NCBI GenBank assembly: GCA_023664305.1
Contig: JAMPFT010000017.1
Span: forward strand, 1-64,000
Source: a bacterium
GTDB lineage: Bacteria; Bacillota; Clostridia; Lachnospirales; Lachnospiraceae
DNA length: 64,000 nucleotides
Direction of reading: 5' to 3'
Both the position numbers and the translations under genes were made by a program. Of the stretch, positions 52,411 to 61,392 are shown piece after piece. Within the stretch, counting starts at the first letter, position 1; each line of letters starts with the position of its first letter. The notes under the pieces were generated by a model, which was given only the letters and a program-made list of their open reading frames with translations, was not told the DNA's origin and did no database searches.

Positions 52411-53755
52411 TTTTGCTGAAGAAGCAGTAATAGATCAAAAACATGACCGTAGTCACCGCCCAGGTTAAAGGATAGCTGAAGATGATTGTGTCGATGCCGG
52501 GCCGGACGGGAACAGCCGCCATGATCCAGACGACGCGGATGGCGCAGACGCCGGTGAGGCAGATCAGGGTGGGGAACCATACGTCGCCGGCTCCTCTCAG
52601 GGCACCGGACAGGATTTCGATGCAGATATATGTGACGTAGGTGGGCACCAGAAACTTTGTCATATGCACCCCGATCCGCAGAACCTCCGGGTCTGAGGTG
52701 AAGATGCGGTAGATTTCCCCGCAGGTAAGATACAGGATCGCCGAGATGACCACGGTAGAGGCAAAAGTCATTCCCAGACAGGTACGGACGCCCTGACGCG
52801 CGCGCCGCAGCTGATTCGCGCCATAGTTCTGGCCCACAAAGGTGGTGACGGAGATGCCGAAGGCGCTGACGCACATCCAGAATAATACGTCCAGCTTTCC
52901 GTACACCGTCCAGGCAGCTACAGTGTCTGTTCCCTCGCCGTTGATGGCGGTCTGTATGATAATGTTTGACAGGCTGTACATCACGGACTGAAGCCCCGCC
53001 GGGAAGCCGATCCGGATGATCCGCGCAAACATCCGGCGGTCAAAGCCGATCCTGCGAAGCTTTAGGCGGTACACATCTTCTGTCTTCATCAGGACGGCGA
53101 TGACCAGCGCCGCGCTGAGAAGCTGGGAGCAGACGGTAGCCAGAGCCGCCCCGGCCACGCCCATGCGGAAAACCGCCACAAACAGAAGATCCAGCAGAAT
53201 ATTGGAAAGGCAGCTTACGATCAGAAAATACAGAGGCCGTTTGGAATCGCCGATCGCCCGCAGGATGCCCGAGCCGATGTTGTAGATCAGATTGCCGATC
53301 ATCCCCGTAAAGTAGATCCTGATATAAAGGATGGAGGGAGCGAGGACGTCCGCGGGGGTATTCATCGTTCTCAGGACGGCAGGAGAAAAGAGAATCCCCA
53401 AAACCGTCAGAACCAGTCCGCCCGCCAGACTGAAGGCGATGGCGGTATGTACCGCGAAGCTCACCATTTCGCCCTGCTTTGCGCCGTAATATTGGGAGAT
53501 GATCACGGTAGCGCCGCCGGACAGCCCGACGAAGAAGCCCACCAGCAGATTGATGACCGTGCCCGTGCCTCCGCCGACGGCGGAGAGAGCCTCCTTGCCC
53601 ACGAACTGTCCCACGATAACCGCATCTACGGTATTGTAAAGCTGCTGGAAAAACGTCCCGAATAAGATGGGAAAGAAGAAGAGCAGCAGCTGTTTCCAGA
53701 TGATGCCCTCCGTAATCCCGTTTTCTCTGTTGAGATTATTTGTCTCTTTACACAT
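52367..53755 (-). CDS. MATE-family efflux transporter
   Basis: A 462-residue, twelve-helix multidrug/cation antiporter. Family features are FFFPILFGTFFQQLYNTVDAVIVGQF (helix 1 region, QQLYNTVDAVIVG as the core) and GFFVGLSGGATVIISQYYG. The related second-half motif reads SAFGISVTTFVGQNYGA. The start lacks a perfect binding site but fits family length. Efflux of cationic drugs or metabolites is expected, with substrate unknown. Confidence 0.92.
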   Translation of the reverse strand: MCKETNNLNRENGITEGIIWKQLLLFFFPILFGTFFQQLYNTVDAVIVGQFVGKEALSAVGGGTGTVINLLVGFFVGLSGGATVIISQYYGAKQGEMVSFAVHTAIAFSLAGGLVLTVLGILFSPAVLRTMNTPADVLAPSILYIRIYFTGMIGNLIYNIGSGILRAIGDSKRPLYFLIVSCLSNILLDLLFVAVFRMGVAGAALATVCSQLLSAALVIAVLMKTEDVYRLKLRRIGFDRRMFARIIRIGFPAGLQSVMYSLSNIIIQTAINGEGTDTVAAWTVYGKLDVLFWMCVSAFGISVTTFVGQNYGANQLRRARQGVRTCLGMTFASTVVISAILYLTCGEIYRIFTSDPEVLRIGVHMTKFLVPTYVTYICIEILSGALRGAGDVWFPTLICLTGVCAIRVVWIMAAVPVRPGIDTIIFSYPLTWAVTTVMFLIYYCFFSKISIRQTSHEQNRAA

Positions 53756-53763
53756 TGTATGTA

Positions 53764-53809
53764 CCCCGGAGTGTTTCTATGGAACCTCATTTAACATAAC
53801 ACTCCGGGG
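53764..53809. terminator. Bidirectional-looking hairpin between amt and MATE genes
   Basis: ccccggagtgtt and aacactccgggg form a perfect 12-bp stem around a 22-base loop in the 133-base gap. It probably separates the two minus-strand transcripts. No long T run is present on either side. Confidence 0.5.
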
Positions 53810-53888
53810 ATATTTCTTCAATCATAATTTTACGGGAAACGGCTTTCCGCGGAATATTTTCCAAAGTCGGAAGGCTCTTCCGCGTCTC

Positions 53889-55655
53889 CTACTCCACGTC
53901 CTGCAGCGCGGCGTAATCCTCCTCGCCGGTGCGCACCTTTACGACCTTATCCACGCTGTATACAAATATTTTTCCGTCCCCGATATGTCCGGTGTACAGC
54001 GCCTTTTTGGCTGCGGCGATAACGTTTGTCACGGGAATTTTGCTGACCACTACTTCTATCTTTACCTTCGGGAGCAGGGTCGCATCCAGCTCTACGCCGC
54101 GGTACATTTCACCGGCGCCCTTCTGGATTCCGCAGCCCATGACATTGGTTACCGTCATACCGGTCACGCCCAGATCGTTCATGGCTTTTCTCAGGGTATC
54201 GTATTTGTTCATCTTTGCGATGATAACGACCTTGTAAATACCGGTGGATGTCCAGGAGGGGATTTCCACCACGGGAACCGCCGCGGCCTTTTTCGTCTCG
54301 GAGGCCAGCGAATAGTCGCTCTCGCCCAGATCGGTATTTTCATTGATATCCATAATGCCGCCGGACACATCCATGATGGAGAAGCCCGCATAGGCGGAGG
54401 ACAGTCCGTGCTCCTTTGCGTCCAGACCTACGATTTCCTCCTCCTCCGAAACGCGCAGCCCGACGAGCGCCTTGATGATCAGGAAAGCAACGGTGATCGT
54501 CACCGCCGTCCAGGCCGCGACGGAGAGAAAGCCCAGAAGCTGCAGCCCCAGGAGCTTGAAGCCTCCGCCGTAGAACAGCCCGGTAAGCTTCGTCCCGGCG
54601 GCGTCCGCAATGCTGTAGCCGGGCGCTTTATCGGTGGCAAACAGGCCGACCGCGACGGTGCCCCAGATACCGTTTAAGCAGTGTACGGCGACGGCTCCCA
54701 CGGGATCGTCCACATGAAGCTTGTAGTCCAGGAACCAGACGCCGAATACTACCAGCAGACCGGCTACGATACCGATTACGATAGCGCCGAACGCGTCTGT
54801 TACGTCACAGGGGGCGGTGATGGCCACCAGCCCTGCCAGAGAAGCGTTCAGACACATGGATACGTCCGGCTTGCCGTATTTGACCCAGGTAAAAATCATG
54901 GTGGTCACGGTGGCGAGCGCGGGGGCGATTGTCGTCGTCACAAAGACGGAGCCAAGCTGTTCGACGCTTGTGGCGGCCGCGCCGTTGAAGCCGTACCAGC
55001 CAAGCCACAGAATGAATACGCCGAGTGCGCCGATGGGAAGATTATGTCCCGGAAAAGCGTTTACCTTTGTAACCTTTCCGTCCTTGTCCCGGGTGAACTT
55101 GCCGATACGGGGGCCTAAGAGCTTTGCGCCGATCAGGGCGGAGATGCCGCCTACCATGTGGATCGCGCAGGAGCCGGCGAAATCGTGGAAGCCCAGCTGC
55201 GACAGCCAGCCGCCGCCCCAGATCCAGTGCGCCTCGATGGGATAGATCAGCGCGGAGATCACTGCGGAGTAGATGCAGTAGGAAAGGAATTTCGTCCGTT
55301 CCGCCATGGCCCCCGACACGATGGTTGCGGTGGTAGCGCAAAACACCAGATTGAATACGAAGTTGGACCAGTCGAAGCTTTCATAGGCCGTAAAGATGTC
55401 AAAGCCGGGCTTCCCGATCAGCCCGAACAGATCCTCTCCCAGCAGAAAGCTGAACCCGATAGCGATAAATACGACCGTTCCGATACAGAAATCCATCAGG
55501 TTCTTCATGATAATGTTGCCTGCGTTCTTTGCGCGGGTGAAGCCTGTCTCCACCATGGCAAAGCCTGCCTGCATCCAGAATACCAGCGCGGCGCCGATCA
55601 GAAACCAGACGCCGAACACCTCGTTTTGGATAGTGCCTAAAATTTCTTCTGTCAT
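53889..55655 (-). CDS. Ammonium transporter fused to a PII signalling domain
   Basis: A 588-residue fusion. Residues 1-405 are an Amt channel: eleven helices, with ALVFWMQAGFAMVETGF at the start, FAGSCAIHMVGG, and the His-containing VAVHCLNGIWG pore region. An acidic linker of about 65 residues follows. Residues 471-588 are a GlnB/GlnK-type PII domain with a T-loop tyrosine in GEMYRGVE (Tyr518). Normally PII is separate and plugs Amt when nitrogen is sufficient; here it is tethered. The ATG at 55655 has gaggagg upstream. The leader carries an attenuator-like hairpin. Confidence 0.93.
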   Translation of the reverse strand: MTEEILGTIQNEVFGVWFLIGAALVFWMQAGFAMVETGFTRAKNAGNIIMKNLMDFCIGTVVFIAIGFSFLLGEDLFGLIGKPGFDIFTAYESFDWSNFVFNLVFCATTATIVSGAMAERTKFLSYCIYSAVISALIYPIEAHWIWGGGWLSQLGFHDFAGSCAIHMVGGISALIGAKLLGPRIGKFTRDKDGKVTKVNAFPGHNLPIGALGVFILWLGWYGFNGAAATSVEQLGSVFVTTTIAPALATVTTMIFTWVKYGKPDVSMCLNASLAGLVAITAPCDVTDAFGAIVIGIVAGLLVVFGVWFLDYKLHVDDPVGAVAVHCLNGIWGTVAVGLFATDKAPGYSIADAAGTKLTGLFYGGGFKLLGLQLLGFLSVAAWTAVTITVAFLIIKALVGLRVSEEEEIVGLDAKEHGLSSAYAGFSIMDVSGGIMDINENTDLGESDYSLASETKKAAAVPVVEIPSWTSTGIYKVVIIAKMNKYDTLRKAMNDLGVTGMTVTNVMGCGIQKGAGEMYRGVELDATLLPKVKIEVVVSKIPVTNVIAAAKKALYTGHIGDGKIFVYSVDKVVKVRTGEEDYAALQDVE

Positions 55656-55671
55656 AAATTTTTTCCTCCTC

Positions 55672-55762
55672 AAAAAAATAACGATGCGACAGTGCTCCCC
55701 CTCGAAGCCCCGTCGCATCGTCTGACTGCAAAAGGCGCTACGGATTCCTCCATAGCACCTTT
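55672..55762 (-). promoter_or_regulatory. Attenuator-like leader of the amt-PII gene
   Basis: Reading on the minus strand, a 13-bp hairpin with a six-base loop (55762-55731) is followed by a cgatgcgac/gtcgcatcg stem (55720-55682). That stem runs into ttattttttt immediately before the ribosome binding site. This has the form of a leader terminator that must be overcome to express the gene. The effector is unknown. Confidence 0.6.
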
Positions 55763-55776
55763 GCTTTACTTAAGCG

Positions 55777-55805
55777 AGTATAGCACTGACATTTTCTTCT
55801 GTCAA
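55777..55805 (-). promoter_or_regulatory. Promoter of amt-PII
   Basis: On the minus strand TTGACA (55805-55800), 17 bases, TATACT (55782-55777). The transcript would carry a leader of about 115 bases. Confidence 0.75.
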
Positions 55806-55820
55806 CAGCAAATTTGAAAA

Positions 55821-56690
55821 TTATTTTCCGTAAAAGATCTGCGCGATGGGAGAATCCGGCGACAGGATCACGGTTTTGCCGTTTCCGCGCATGGAAATCT
55901 TCAAGGCGTCCAGACTTCTCACAAAGGAATAGAACTCCTGCTTGGAAGCGTCGTTGTAAGCCTCCGACAGGATCCGCATGTACTCCGCCTCTCCTTCCGC
56001 AATCAGAATCGCGGCTTCCTTTTCCGCCTCGGACAGCATCACGGTGACCTCCATGTCCGTGGTATTGCGGATCTTCTGGGCCTCGGAGCTTCCCTCCGCG
56101 GTATAGGTGGCGGCGATGTTGTCCCGCTCCGAGATCATACGCTCGTAAACGGCGGCCTTGTTGTCGCTGGGCAGATCAAGCTTCTTTGTCTCAAAGGACA
56201 AAAGCTCGATGCCGTACTGATCCAGAGAAGTGCCGATGTTGTTCAGGATCGCCTGGGACAGAGCGCCGTCCCGTCCGGAGATTACCTCGTCCTGGGAGGT
56301 GCTGCTGATCACGTTTTTGGTCGAGTTATAGACGATGGCGTCCAGACGGCTCTCCGCGGCGGAAATGGATCCGTTCAGCGTCTGCGCAAATTTGACGGGA
56401 TCCGTGATGTGCCAGAGAATGTAGCTGTCGCAGATCATCGTCTTCTTGTCGCTGGTGATGACGTCCGAGGGAGACAGGTCATAAAGCAGAGTCTGCTTGG
56501 GCAGAGTATCCGCGGTCTGGATAAAGGGAAGCTTAAAGCTGACGCCGGCTTCGGATACGACGTGATCGATCGCGCCGAACTGGCGGATGAGACTGTATTC
56601 GTTTTCCTGCGTGATAACGATACAGGAAGCGCCGACCATTAAAACAACGAGAACGATGACGGTCAGGAAAATTTTTTTAACTGCCTTCAT
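55821..56690 (-). CDS. hflC: HflC-type SPFH/prohibitin membrane protein
   Basis: A 289-residue protein with an N-terminal membrane helix (about residues 5-25) and an SPFH domain (about 28-190), then an Ala/Glu-rich coiled coil (SEAEKEAAILIAEGEAEYM). HflK/HflC form a cage around FtsH in E. coli and limit its access to membrane substrates. The partner hflK lies directly upstream (67-base gap). FtsH is encoded elsewhere in this window. Confidence 0.88.
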   Translation of the reverse strand: MKAVKKIFLTVIVLVVLMVGASCIVITQENEYSLIRQFGAIDHVVSEAGVSFKLPFIQTADTLPKQTLLYDLSPSDVITSDKKTMICDSYILWHITDPVKFAQTLNGSISAAESRLDAIVYNSTKNVISSTSQDEVISGRDGALSQAILNNIGTSLDQYGIELLSFETKKLDLPSDNKAAVYERMISERDNIAATYTAEGSSEAQKIRNTTDMEVTVMLSEAEKEAAILIAEGEAEYMRILSEAYNDASKQEFYSFVRSLDALKISMRGNGKTVILSPDSPIAQIFYGK

Positions 56691-56757
56691 ATAGATACCT
56701 CCTTGCCCGATTCTGCGGGCATGTATTGTCGAACCGTAAAGTAAACCGTGTGCTTCC

Positions 56758-57810
56758 TTATTCCTGCGAACCGGCGTCCTCCGGGGAGCCGCCCGTCTGG
56801 GCGGATGTGCCCGAACTGCCTGCAGGGCTGTCTGAGCTGCCGGTGAAGGATTCGATGGGATAAACGGTCTGCACGTCGCCGTTCGGACTCTCGATGATGA
56901 CCTTTAAGTCGGGGAGAACCTCCTCCATCGTCTCAAAAAACATTCTCTGCTTTGTCACGGCCGGATTTTTGATATATTCCTCGTACATGGCGTTGAAACG
57001 CGCCACCTGGGCGGTAGCCTCATTGATACGCTCGGTCTTCTGCGCTTCCGCGTCCTTGATGATGCCGTCGGCCTTTGCCTGGGCGGAGGGAAGCTGCTCG
57101 TTGCGGTACTTGTTGGCGTTATTCAGGGCGGTTTCCTTGCCCTGCTTTGCGGTTTCCACCGCCTTGAAGGCTTCCATAACCTCTGTGGTGGGCGGCTCGG
57201 AATCCTGGATGGTAATGTTGACCAGCTGTATGCCGATATCCTGAGTCTCCAGCTGTATTAGAATCATATCCCGGATGGCCGCCTGAATCTCGTTCTTTCC
57301 CGTGGTCAGGACGTCGTCCACCGGATAGCTGCCGATGACGTTACGGATGCAGCTCTGACTGATGTTCCGCAGGATCTTCAGGGGATCTCGGGATGCGTAC
57401 AGGGCTTTCACCGGATCGCTGTAGCGGTACTCCACATAAAAGTCCACGTCGATAAAGTTAAAGTCGGAGGTGATCATCAGGGATTCATCCTCGTTCACTG
57501 CGTTGTTGTCCGTGCTGTAACCGATGGAGAAGCCCTGGATGGTAGTGTTTACCTTCCGCACGCTCTGGATAAAGGGAATTTTGAAGTGCAGTCCGGGATC
57601 CGTCACGGCTGTAGCCCGTCCCAGCGTGATCAGCACGGCCTGTTCCTGCTCCTTGATCTCATAGGTGGAATTAAACGCCAGAAGAAGCAGGACAACGACT
57701 GCAGCCGCAATGCTGACGGTCTTTTTGCCCTTTTTCCGGACAGGCTGCTTCTGCCCTCCGTCCATGGTGGTAAATCCGTTCCTTTTGTTCTGAAAAGAAT
57801 CTCCGCTCAT
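56758..57810 (-). CDS. hflK: HflK-type SPFH/prohibitin membrane protein
   Basis: A 350-residue partner of HflC. A short basic N-terminus precedes a membrane helix (about 32-48), then an SPFH domain (EQEQAVLITLGRATAVTDPGLHFKIP). A coiled coil follows (KQGKETALNNANKYRNEQLP), and the Ser/Gly/Pro-rich C-terminus is probably disordered. The ATG at 57810 follows cgaggt. The promoter at 57920-57948 should drive hflK-hflC. Confidence 0.88.
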   Translation of the reverse strand: MSGDSFQNKRNGFTTMDGGQKQPVRKKGKKTVSIAAAVVVLLLLAFNSTYEIKEQEQAVLITLGRATAVTDPGLHFKIPFIQSVRKVNTTIQGFSIGYSTDNNAVNEDESLMITSDFNFIDVDFYVEYRYSDPVKALYASRDPLKILRNISQSCIRNVIGSYPVDDVLTTGKNEIQAAIRDMILIQLETQDIGIQLVNITIQDSEPPTTEVMEAFKAVETAKQGKETALNNANKYRNEQLPSAQAKADGIIKDAEAQKTERINEATAQVARFNAMYEEYIKNPAVTKQRMFFETMEEVLPDLKVIIESPNGDVQTVYPIESFTGSSDSPAGSSGTSAQTGGSPEDAGSQE

Positions 57811-57919
57811 AAAAACCTCGTTTCTGCGCCGCTTTTGCATAAGGCCGGTTCCGCGGCAGACAGCGCAGACGCGGAACCGCTGCCGGGAGGCCGTCGGCAG
57901 ATACGCCGGGACATCCGAC

Positions 57920-57948
57920 AGTATAGTTTCGAAAACTGAATCCTGTAA
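57920..57948 (-). promoter_or_regulatory. Promoter of hflK-hflC
   Basis: TTACAG (57948-57943), 17 bases, TATACT (57925-57920) on the minus strand. Confidence 0.5.
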
Positions 57949-58085
57949 TACATCTTACAGGATGGATGGGAAAAAAACAATGGCAACCGACGCACGTTAG
58001 AAAATTTAATGTGCAGGTTGCAGGAAGTTTATAAAAATGTTAGAATTTCAGAAAGAAGGCCACATAGAAAGGAGAAGCGGGCGGG

Positions 58086-58889
58086 ATGAAAGTATACGTT
58101 TGTTTCCCGGAGGGGAAAGCCAAAGCGCTGACGATGAGCTATGACGACGGAAAGAGGCAGGACGAGAGACTGGTAGATATCTTTAACCGATACGGGATCA
58201 GGGGAACCTTTAACCTGAATTACGGAGGGATCGGCAAAGAGCCCAGGCTGGGCGAGGAGAAGGTAAAGGAGATCTACAGGGGTCATGAAATCGCGACCCA
58301 CACCATGACGCATCCGACCATTGCCCGGTGCCCGCTGACGGAGGTGGCAGCGGAAATACTGGAGGACAGGAAAGGACTGGAGAGCCTGACGGGACAGATC
58401 GTCCGGGGGCACGCCTATCCCAACGGTTCCTACAGCGAGGAGATCAAGCAGCTGTTTGGGCAGCTTGGGATCGCATACGGACGGGTAGTGACCGCCGTGG
58501 ACGATTTTGAACTGCCCACGGATCCGCTGGAGTGGCATCCTACCTGCCACCACAACGATCCGGAGCTGATGCGGAAGGCGGAATATTTCGCCGGTTTCCG
58601 GAAGAAGCAGTATCTGAAGCTGATGTGTGTCTGGGGCCACAGCTATGAATTTGACAACAATGATAACTGGAATGTGATCGAAGAGTTCTGCAGATACATG
58701 GGCGGGAGAGACGACATCTGGTATGCCACGAACATTGAGATCATCGACTATATGGAGGCCGCAAAGAGACTGCGGTTCTCGGCGGACAACACGCGGGTCT
58801 TTAATCCCAGCGCCCAAAGCGTCTGGCTGGAGGTGGACGACAGCCGCTATGTGGAGGCAAAGGGCGGCCGTCTGACAGAACTGTCATAA
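58086..58889 (+). CDS. Polysaccharide deacetylase (NodB-like)
   Basis: A 267-residue cytoplasmic-looking deacetylase. It has the Asp-Asp metal motif in LTMSYDDGKRQDERL, the His-x3-His pair in ATHTMTHPTIA and a C-terminal VWGHSYEFDNNDNW His. The absence of a signal peptide, and the SYDDG start, match the subgroup acting on small N-acetylated or formylated sugars rather than cell-wall chitin. The substrate is unknown. The ribosome binding site is gggcggg/gaaaggag. The 135 bases after it are repetitive purine-rich sequence with no gene. Confidence 0.85.
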   Translation: MKVYVCFPEGKAKALTMSYDDGKRQDERLVDIFNRYGIRGTFNLNYGGIGKEPRLGEEKVKEIYRGHEIATHTMTHPTIARCPLTEVAAEILEDRKGLESLTGQIVRGHAYPNGSYSEEIKQLFGQLGIAYGRVVTAVDDFELPTDPLEWHPTCHHNDPELMRKAEYFAGFRKKQYLKLMCVWGHSYEFDNNDNWNVIEEFCRYMGGRDDIWYATNIEIIDYMEAAKRLRFSADNTRVFNPSAQSVWLEVDDSRYVEAKGGRLTELS

Positions 58890-59024
58890 AACCGACGGGC
58901 AGCCAGGATAGGGCGGAAAGGGCGGCAGGAAAAGCAGGACAGAAAGCGTAAGTGCGGCAAAAAGGGCGGGACGGAGGGCAAGAATGCGGCAGCCTGACAG
59001 GATGGAGGATTCGGAGAGGACAGT

Positions 59025-59591
59025 ATGAGTCGTAGGATCAGAGAACAGCTGGAGGACTGCCCTGTCATTGCGGCAGTCAGAAATGACGGGGATTTGCAGG
59101 AATGCCTGAAGACGGACTGTGGCATTGTCTTCATTTTGTACGGAGATATCATGAATATCGCCTCTATTGTGGAGAAGGTCAGGGAAAAGGGCAAGCTTGC
59201 CATGGTACACATGGATCTGGTTGCCGGGCTGGGCAGCAGGGAGATCAGCGTGGATTTTATCCGCACGGCCACGCGGGCGGACGGAATTATCTCCACAAAG
59301 CCGGGACTGATACGGCGGGGTAACGAACTGAAGCTTTTTACGGTGATGCGTCTCTTTGTGATCGATTCCATGGCGGTGGAAAATATACACAGGCAATGCG
59401 AGCAGGCCAGGCCAGACTGCATTGAAATCCTGCCCGGCGGTATGCCGAAGGTCATCCGGCGCATTGTCCGGGAGGTGAGGGAGCCTGTGATTGCGGGAGG
59501 ACTCATCACGGACAAGGAGGATGTGATGAATGCGCTGGACGCGGGGGCGGTATCGATCTCCACGACCAGGCGGGAGCTTTGGTATGCATAG
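59025..59591 (+). CDS. glpP: Glycerol-3-phosphate-responsive antiterminator GlpP
   Basis: A 188-residue mRNA-binding protein. In Bacillus GlpP binds glycerol-3-phosphate and the leader of glp transcripts, preventing termination. The TIM-barrel-like sequence includes IFVLYGDI-like VFILYGDIMNIASIV, HMDLVAGLGSR, GIISTKPGLIRRG and IEILPGGMPKVI. It lies just upstream of a glycerol-3-phosphate oxidation operon, whose leader has a terminator-like hairpin (59808-59829). Start context: ggagagg. Confidence 0.92.
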   Translation: MSRRIREQLEDCPVIAAVRNDGDLQECLKTDCGIVFILYGDIMNIASIVEKVREKGKLAMVHMDLVAGLGSREISVDFIRTATRADGIISTKPGLIRRGNELKLFTVMRLFVIDSMAVENIHRQCEQARPDCIEILPGGMPKVIRRIVREVREPVIAGGLITDKEDVMNALDAGAVSISTTRRELWYA

Positions 59592-59706
59592 GGCGGACAG
59601 ACTCCTGTGGCGGGGATCCCGGTGTTTATCGGCGAATACGGCGAAATCAGGCGGGATACGGAAGGCCGACGCAGAGGAAGGGATTGCTGAAAATTTTGGG
59701 AAAACG

Positions 59707-59735
59707 TTGTAATTTGGGTGGGATTATAGTATAAT
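59707..59735 (+). promoter_or_regulatory. Promoter of the glp oxidation operon
   Basis: TTGTAA (59707-59712), 17 bases, TATAAT (59730-59735). The transcript would start near 59742, about 190 bases before the first start codon. Confidence 0.65.
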
Positions 59736-59807
59736 AAGCTCATTCAAGGCGGAAAGAGGACTCAAAAATTAAAGAATGTATGCGAGAGATCAGGAGTCAG
59801 GCAGCGG

Positions 59808-59845
59808 AAATGTCACAGGGGTGGCATTTGTTTGTCTGGCTCTTT
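59808..59845 (+). promoter_or_regulatory. Leader hairpin, likely GlpP-controlled terminator
   Basis: aaatgtcac/gtggcattt (one T-G pair) around aggg, followed by gtttgtctggctctttttg. It lies between the operon promoter and the first gene. The neighbouring glpP gene makes antitermination at this site plausible. Confidence 0.45.
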
Positions 59846-59931
59846 TTGTATCGCAGGGAAGCTGTTCCCGAACGGAAAAATGCGCTGGGTTTTTAGTTGT
59901 TTCCCGGCGAAAAGGGAAGGAGAGAAGGGAT

Positions 59932-61392
59932 ATGACAGATATTATTGTGATCGGCGCGGGCGTTACCGGGTGCGCGGCGGCCAGGGAGCTGGCGCGGTAC
60001 GATTGGAGGATAACTGTGCTGGAGAGGGCGTCGGATGTGTGCGAGGGAACCTCCAAGGCAAACAGCGGTATCGTTCACGCGGGGTTTGACGCTCAGCCGG
60101 GTACGGTGAAGGCCAGGCTGAATGTGGAGGGAAACGCCATGATGGAATCGTTGTCCGAGGAACTGGATTTTCCTTTTCAAAAGAACGGGTCCCTGGTGCT
60201 GTGCTTTGATGAAAAGGATCGGCCGGGACTTGAGAAGCTTTACAGGCAGGGGCAGAAAAACGGTGTAAAAGAGCTTCGCATTCTGGAGCGCGGGGAGCTT
60301 AAGGCGCTGGAGCCCAATCTTTCCGACAGGGCTGTGGCGGCGCTGTATGCGCCGACAGGCGGCATTGTCTGTCCTTTCGGCCTGACGGTGGCGCTGGCGG
60401 AAAATGCTGCGGTCAACGGGGTGGAGTTTCGGTTGAATACGGAAGTACAGGAAATTGAAAAGACAGAGAAAGGCTACCGCGTCGTCACAAACCGGGGCGT
60501 TTTTGAGAGCCGGGCGGTTGTCAATGCGGCCGGAGTCTATGCTGACCGGTTCCACAACATGGTGAGCGAAGAAAAGATTCGTATCATTCCCAGAAAAGGG
60601 GAGTATTGTCTGATGGATAAAAAGGCGGGAGGCTTTGTGAAGAGGACGGTTTTTCAACTGCCTACCGTATACGGGAAAGGGGTGCTGGTGACGCCGACGG
60701 TACACGGCAATCTTTTAGCGGGGCCTACGGCTGTGGATGTAGAGGATCCCGAGTCGTTGAATACGACGCGGGAAGGGATGGAGGATCTGCTGCGCCGTGC
60801 TTCTCTGAGCGTGAACGGACTGCCCTCCCGCCAGGTCATCACTTCCTTTGCCGGACTTCGGGCCCATGAGGAGAAGGGAGATTTTATCGTAGGACAACCT
60901 GCGGACGCGCCGGGGTTTTTTGACGCAGCAGGGATCGAATCGCCGGGGCTGACCTGTGCTCCGGCTCTCGGAAAGTATTTGGCGTCGCTGGTGTCGGAAT
61001 ATATGCCGACGGAAAAGAAAAAGAATTTTACCGCGGTCAGAAAAGGGATTCCCAGCATGGCGCTGGCAGGCGACGAAGAACGTCGGCGGTTGATTGAAGA
61101 AAATCCGCTGTATGCCAATGTGGTCTGCCGCTGCGAGCTGGTGACGGAAGGAGAGATTATGGACGCCATCCACAGACCCCTGGGAGCGACTACGCTGGAC
61201 GGTGTGAAGCGGCGTACCAGGGCCGGTATGGGGCGGTGCCAGGCGGGGTTCTGTTCGCCTAAAACGGTTGAAATTCTGGCGAGAGAGCTGGGCGTGGATC
61301 CCGGAGAGATCCGCAAGAACAATACCGGAAGCGAATTTCTCACAGGCTACAACAAGGACGGAATCGAAGCGCGCAAGGGGGTAGAGGCATGA
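59932..61392 (+). CDS. glpA: Anaerobic glycerol-3-phosphate dehydrogenase-type FAD oxidoreductase with BFD-like iron-sulfur end
   Basis: A 486-residue flavoenzyme. The FAD motif is IVIGAGVTGCAAARELARYDW (key part GAGVTG). The DAO-type substrate domain includes TSKANSGIVHAGFDAQPG and FAGLRAH. The C-terminal 70 residues hold four cysteines (VCRCELVTEGEI, GRCQAGFCSPKTVEIL) of a [2Fe-2S] BFD-like domain. It should oxidise glycerol-3-phosphate and pass electrons to the next gene's product. The ATG at 59932 follows agaaggga; the long upstream frame covers the leader. Confidence 0.88.
   Translation: MTDIIVIGAGVTGCAAARELARYDWRITVLERASDVCEGTSKANSGIVHAGFDAQPGTVKARLNVEGNAMMESLSEELDFPFQKNGSLVLCFDEKDRPGLEKLYRQGQKNGVKELRILERGELKALEPNLSDRAVAALYAPTGGIVCPFGLTVALAENAAVNGVEFRLNTEVQEIEKTEKGYRVVTNRGVFESRAVVNAAGVYADRFHNMVSEEKIRIIPRKGEYCLMDKKAGGFVKRTVFQLPTVYGKGVLVTPTVHGNLLAGPTAVDVEDPESLNTTREGMEDLLRRASLSVNGLPSRQVITSFAGLRAHEEKGDFIVGQPADAPGFFDAAGIESPGLTCAPALGKYLASLVSEYMPTEKKKNFTAVRKGIPSMALAGDEERRRLIEENPLYANVVCRCELVTEGEIMDAIHRPLGATTLDGVKRRTRAGMGRCQAGFCSPKTVEILARELGVDPGEIRKNNTGSEFLTGYNKDGIEARKGVEA

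Noticed and set aside
55672-55762. ANTAR-type two-hairpin antitermination site in the amt leader
   Set aside because: The first hairpin has a six-base loop starting with A, but the expected G at loop position 4 is missing. No second matching hairpin overlaps the terminator. Only the general attenuator form is kept.
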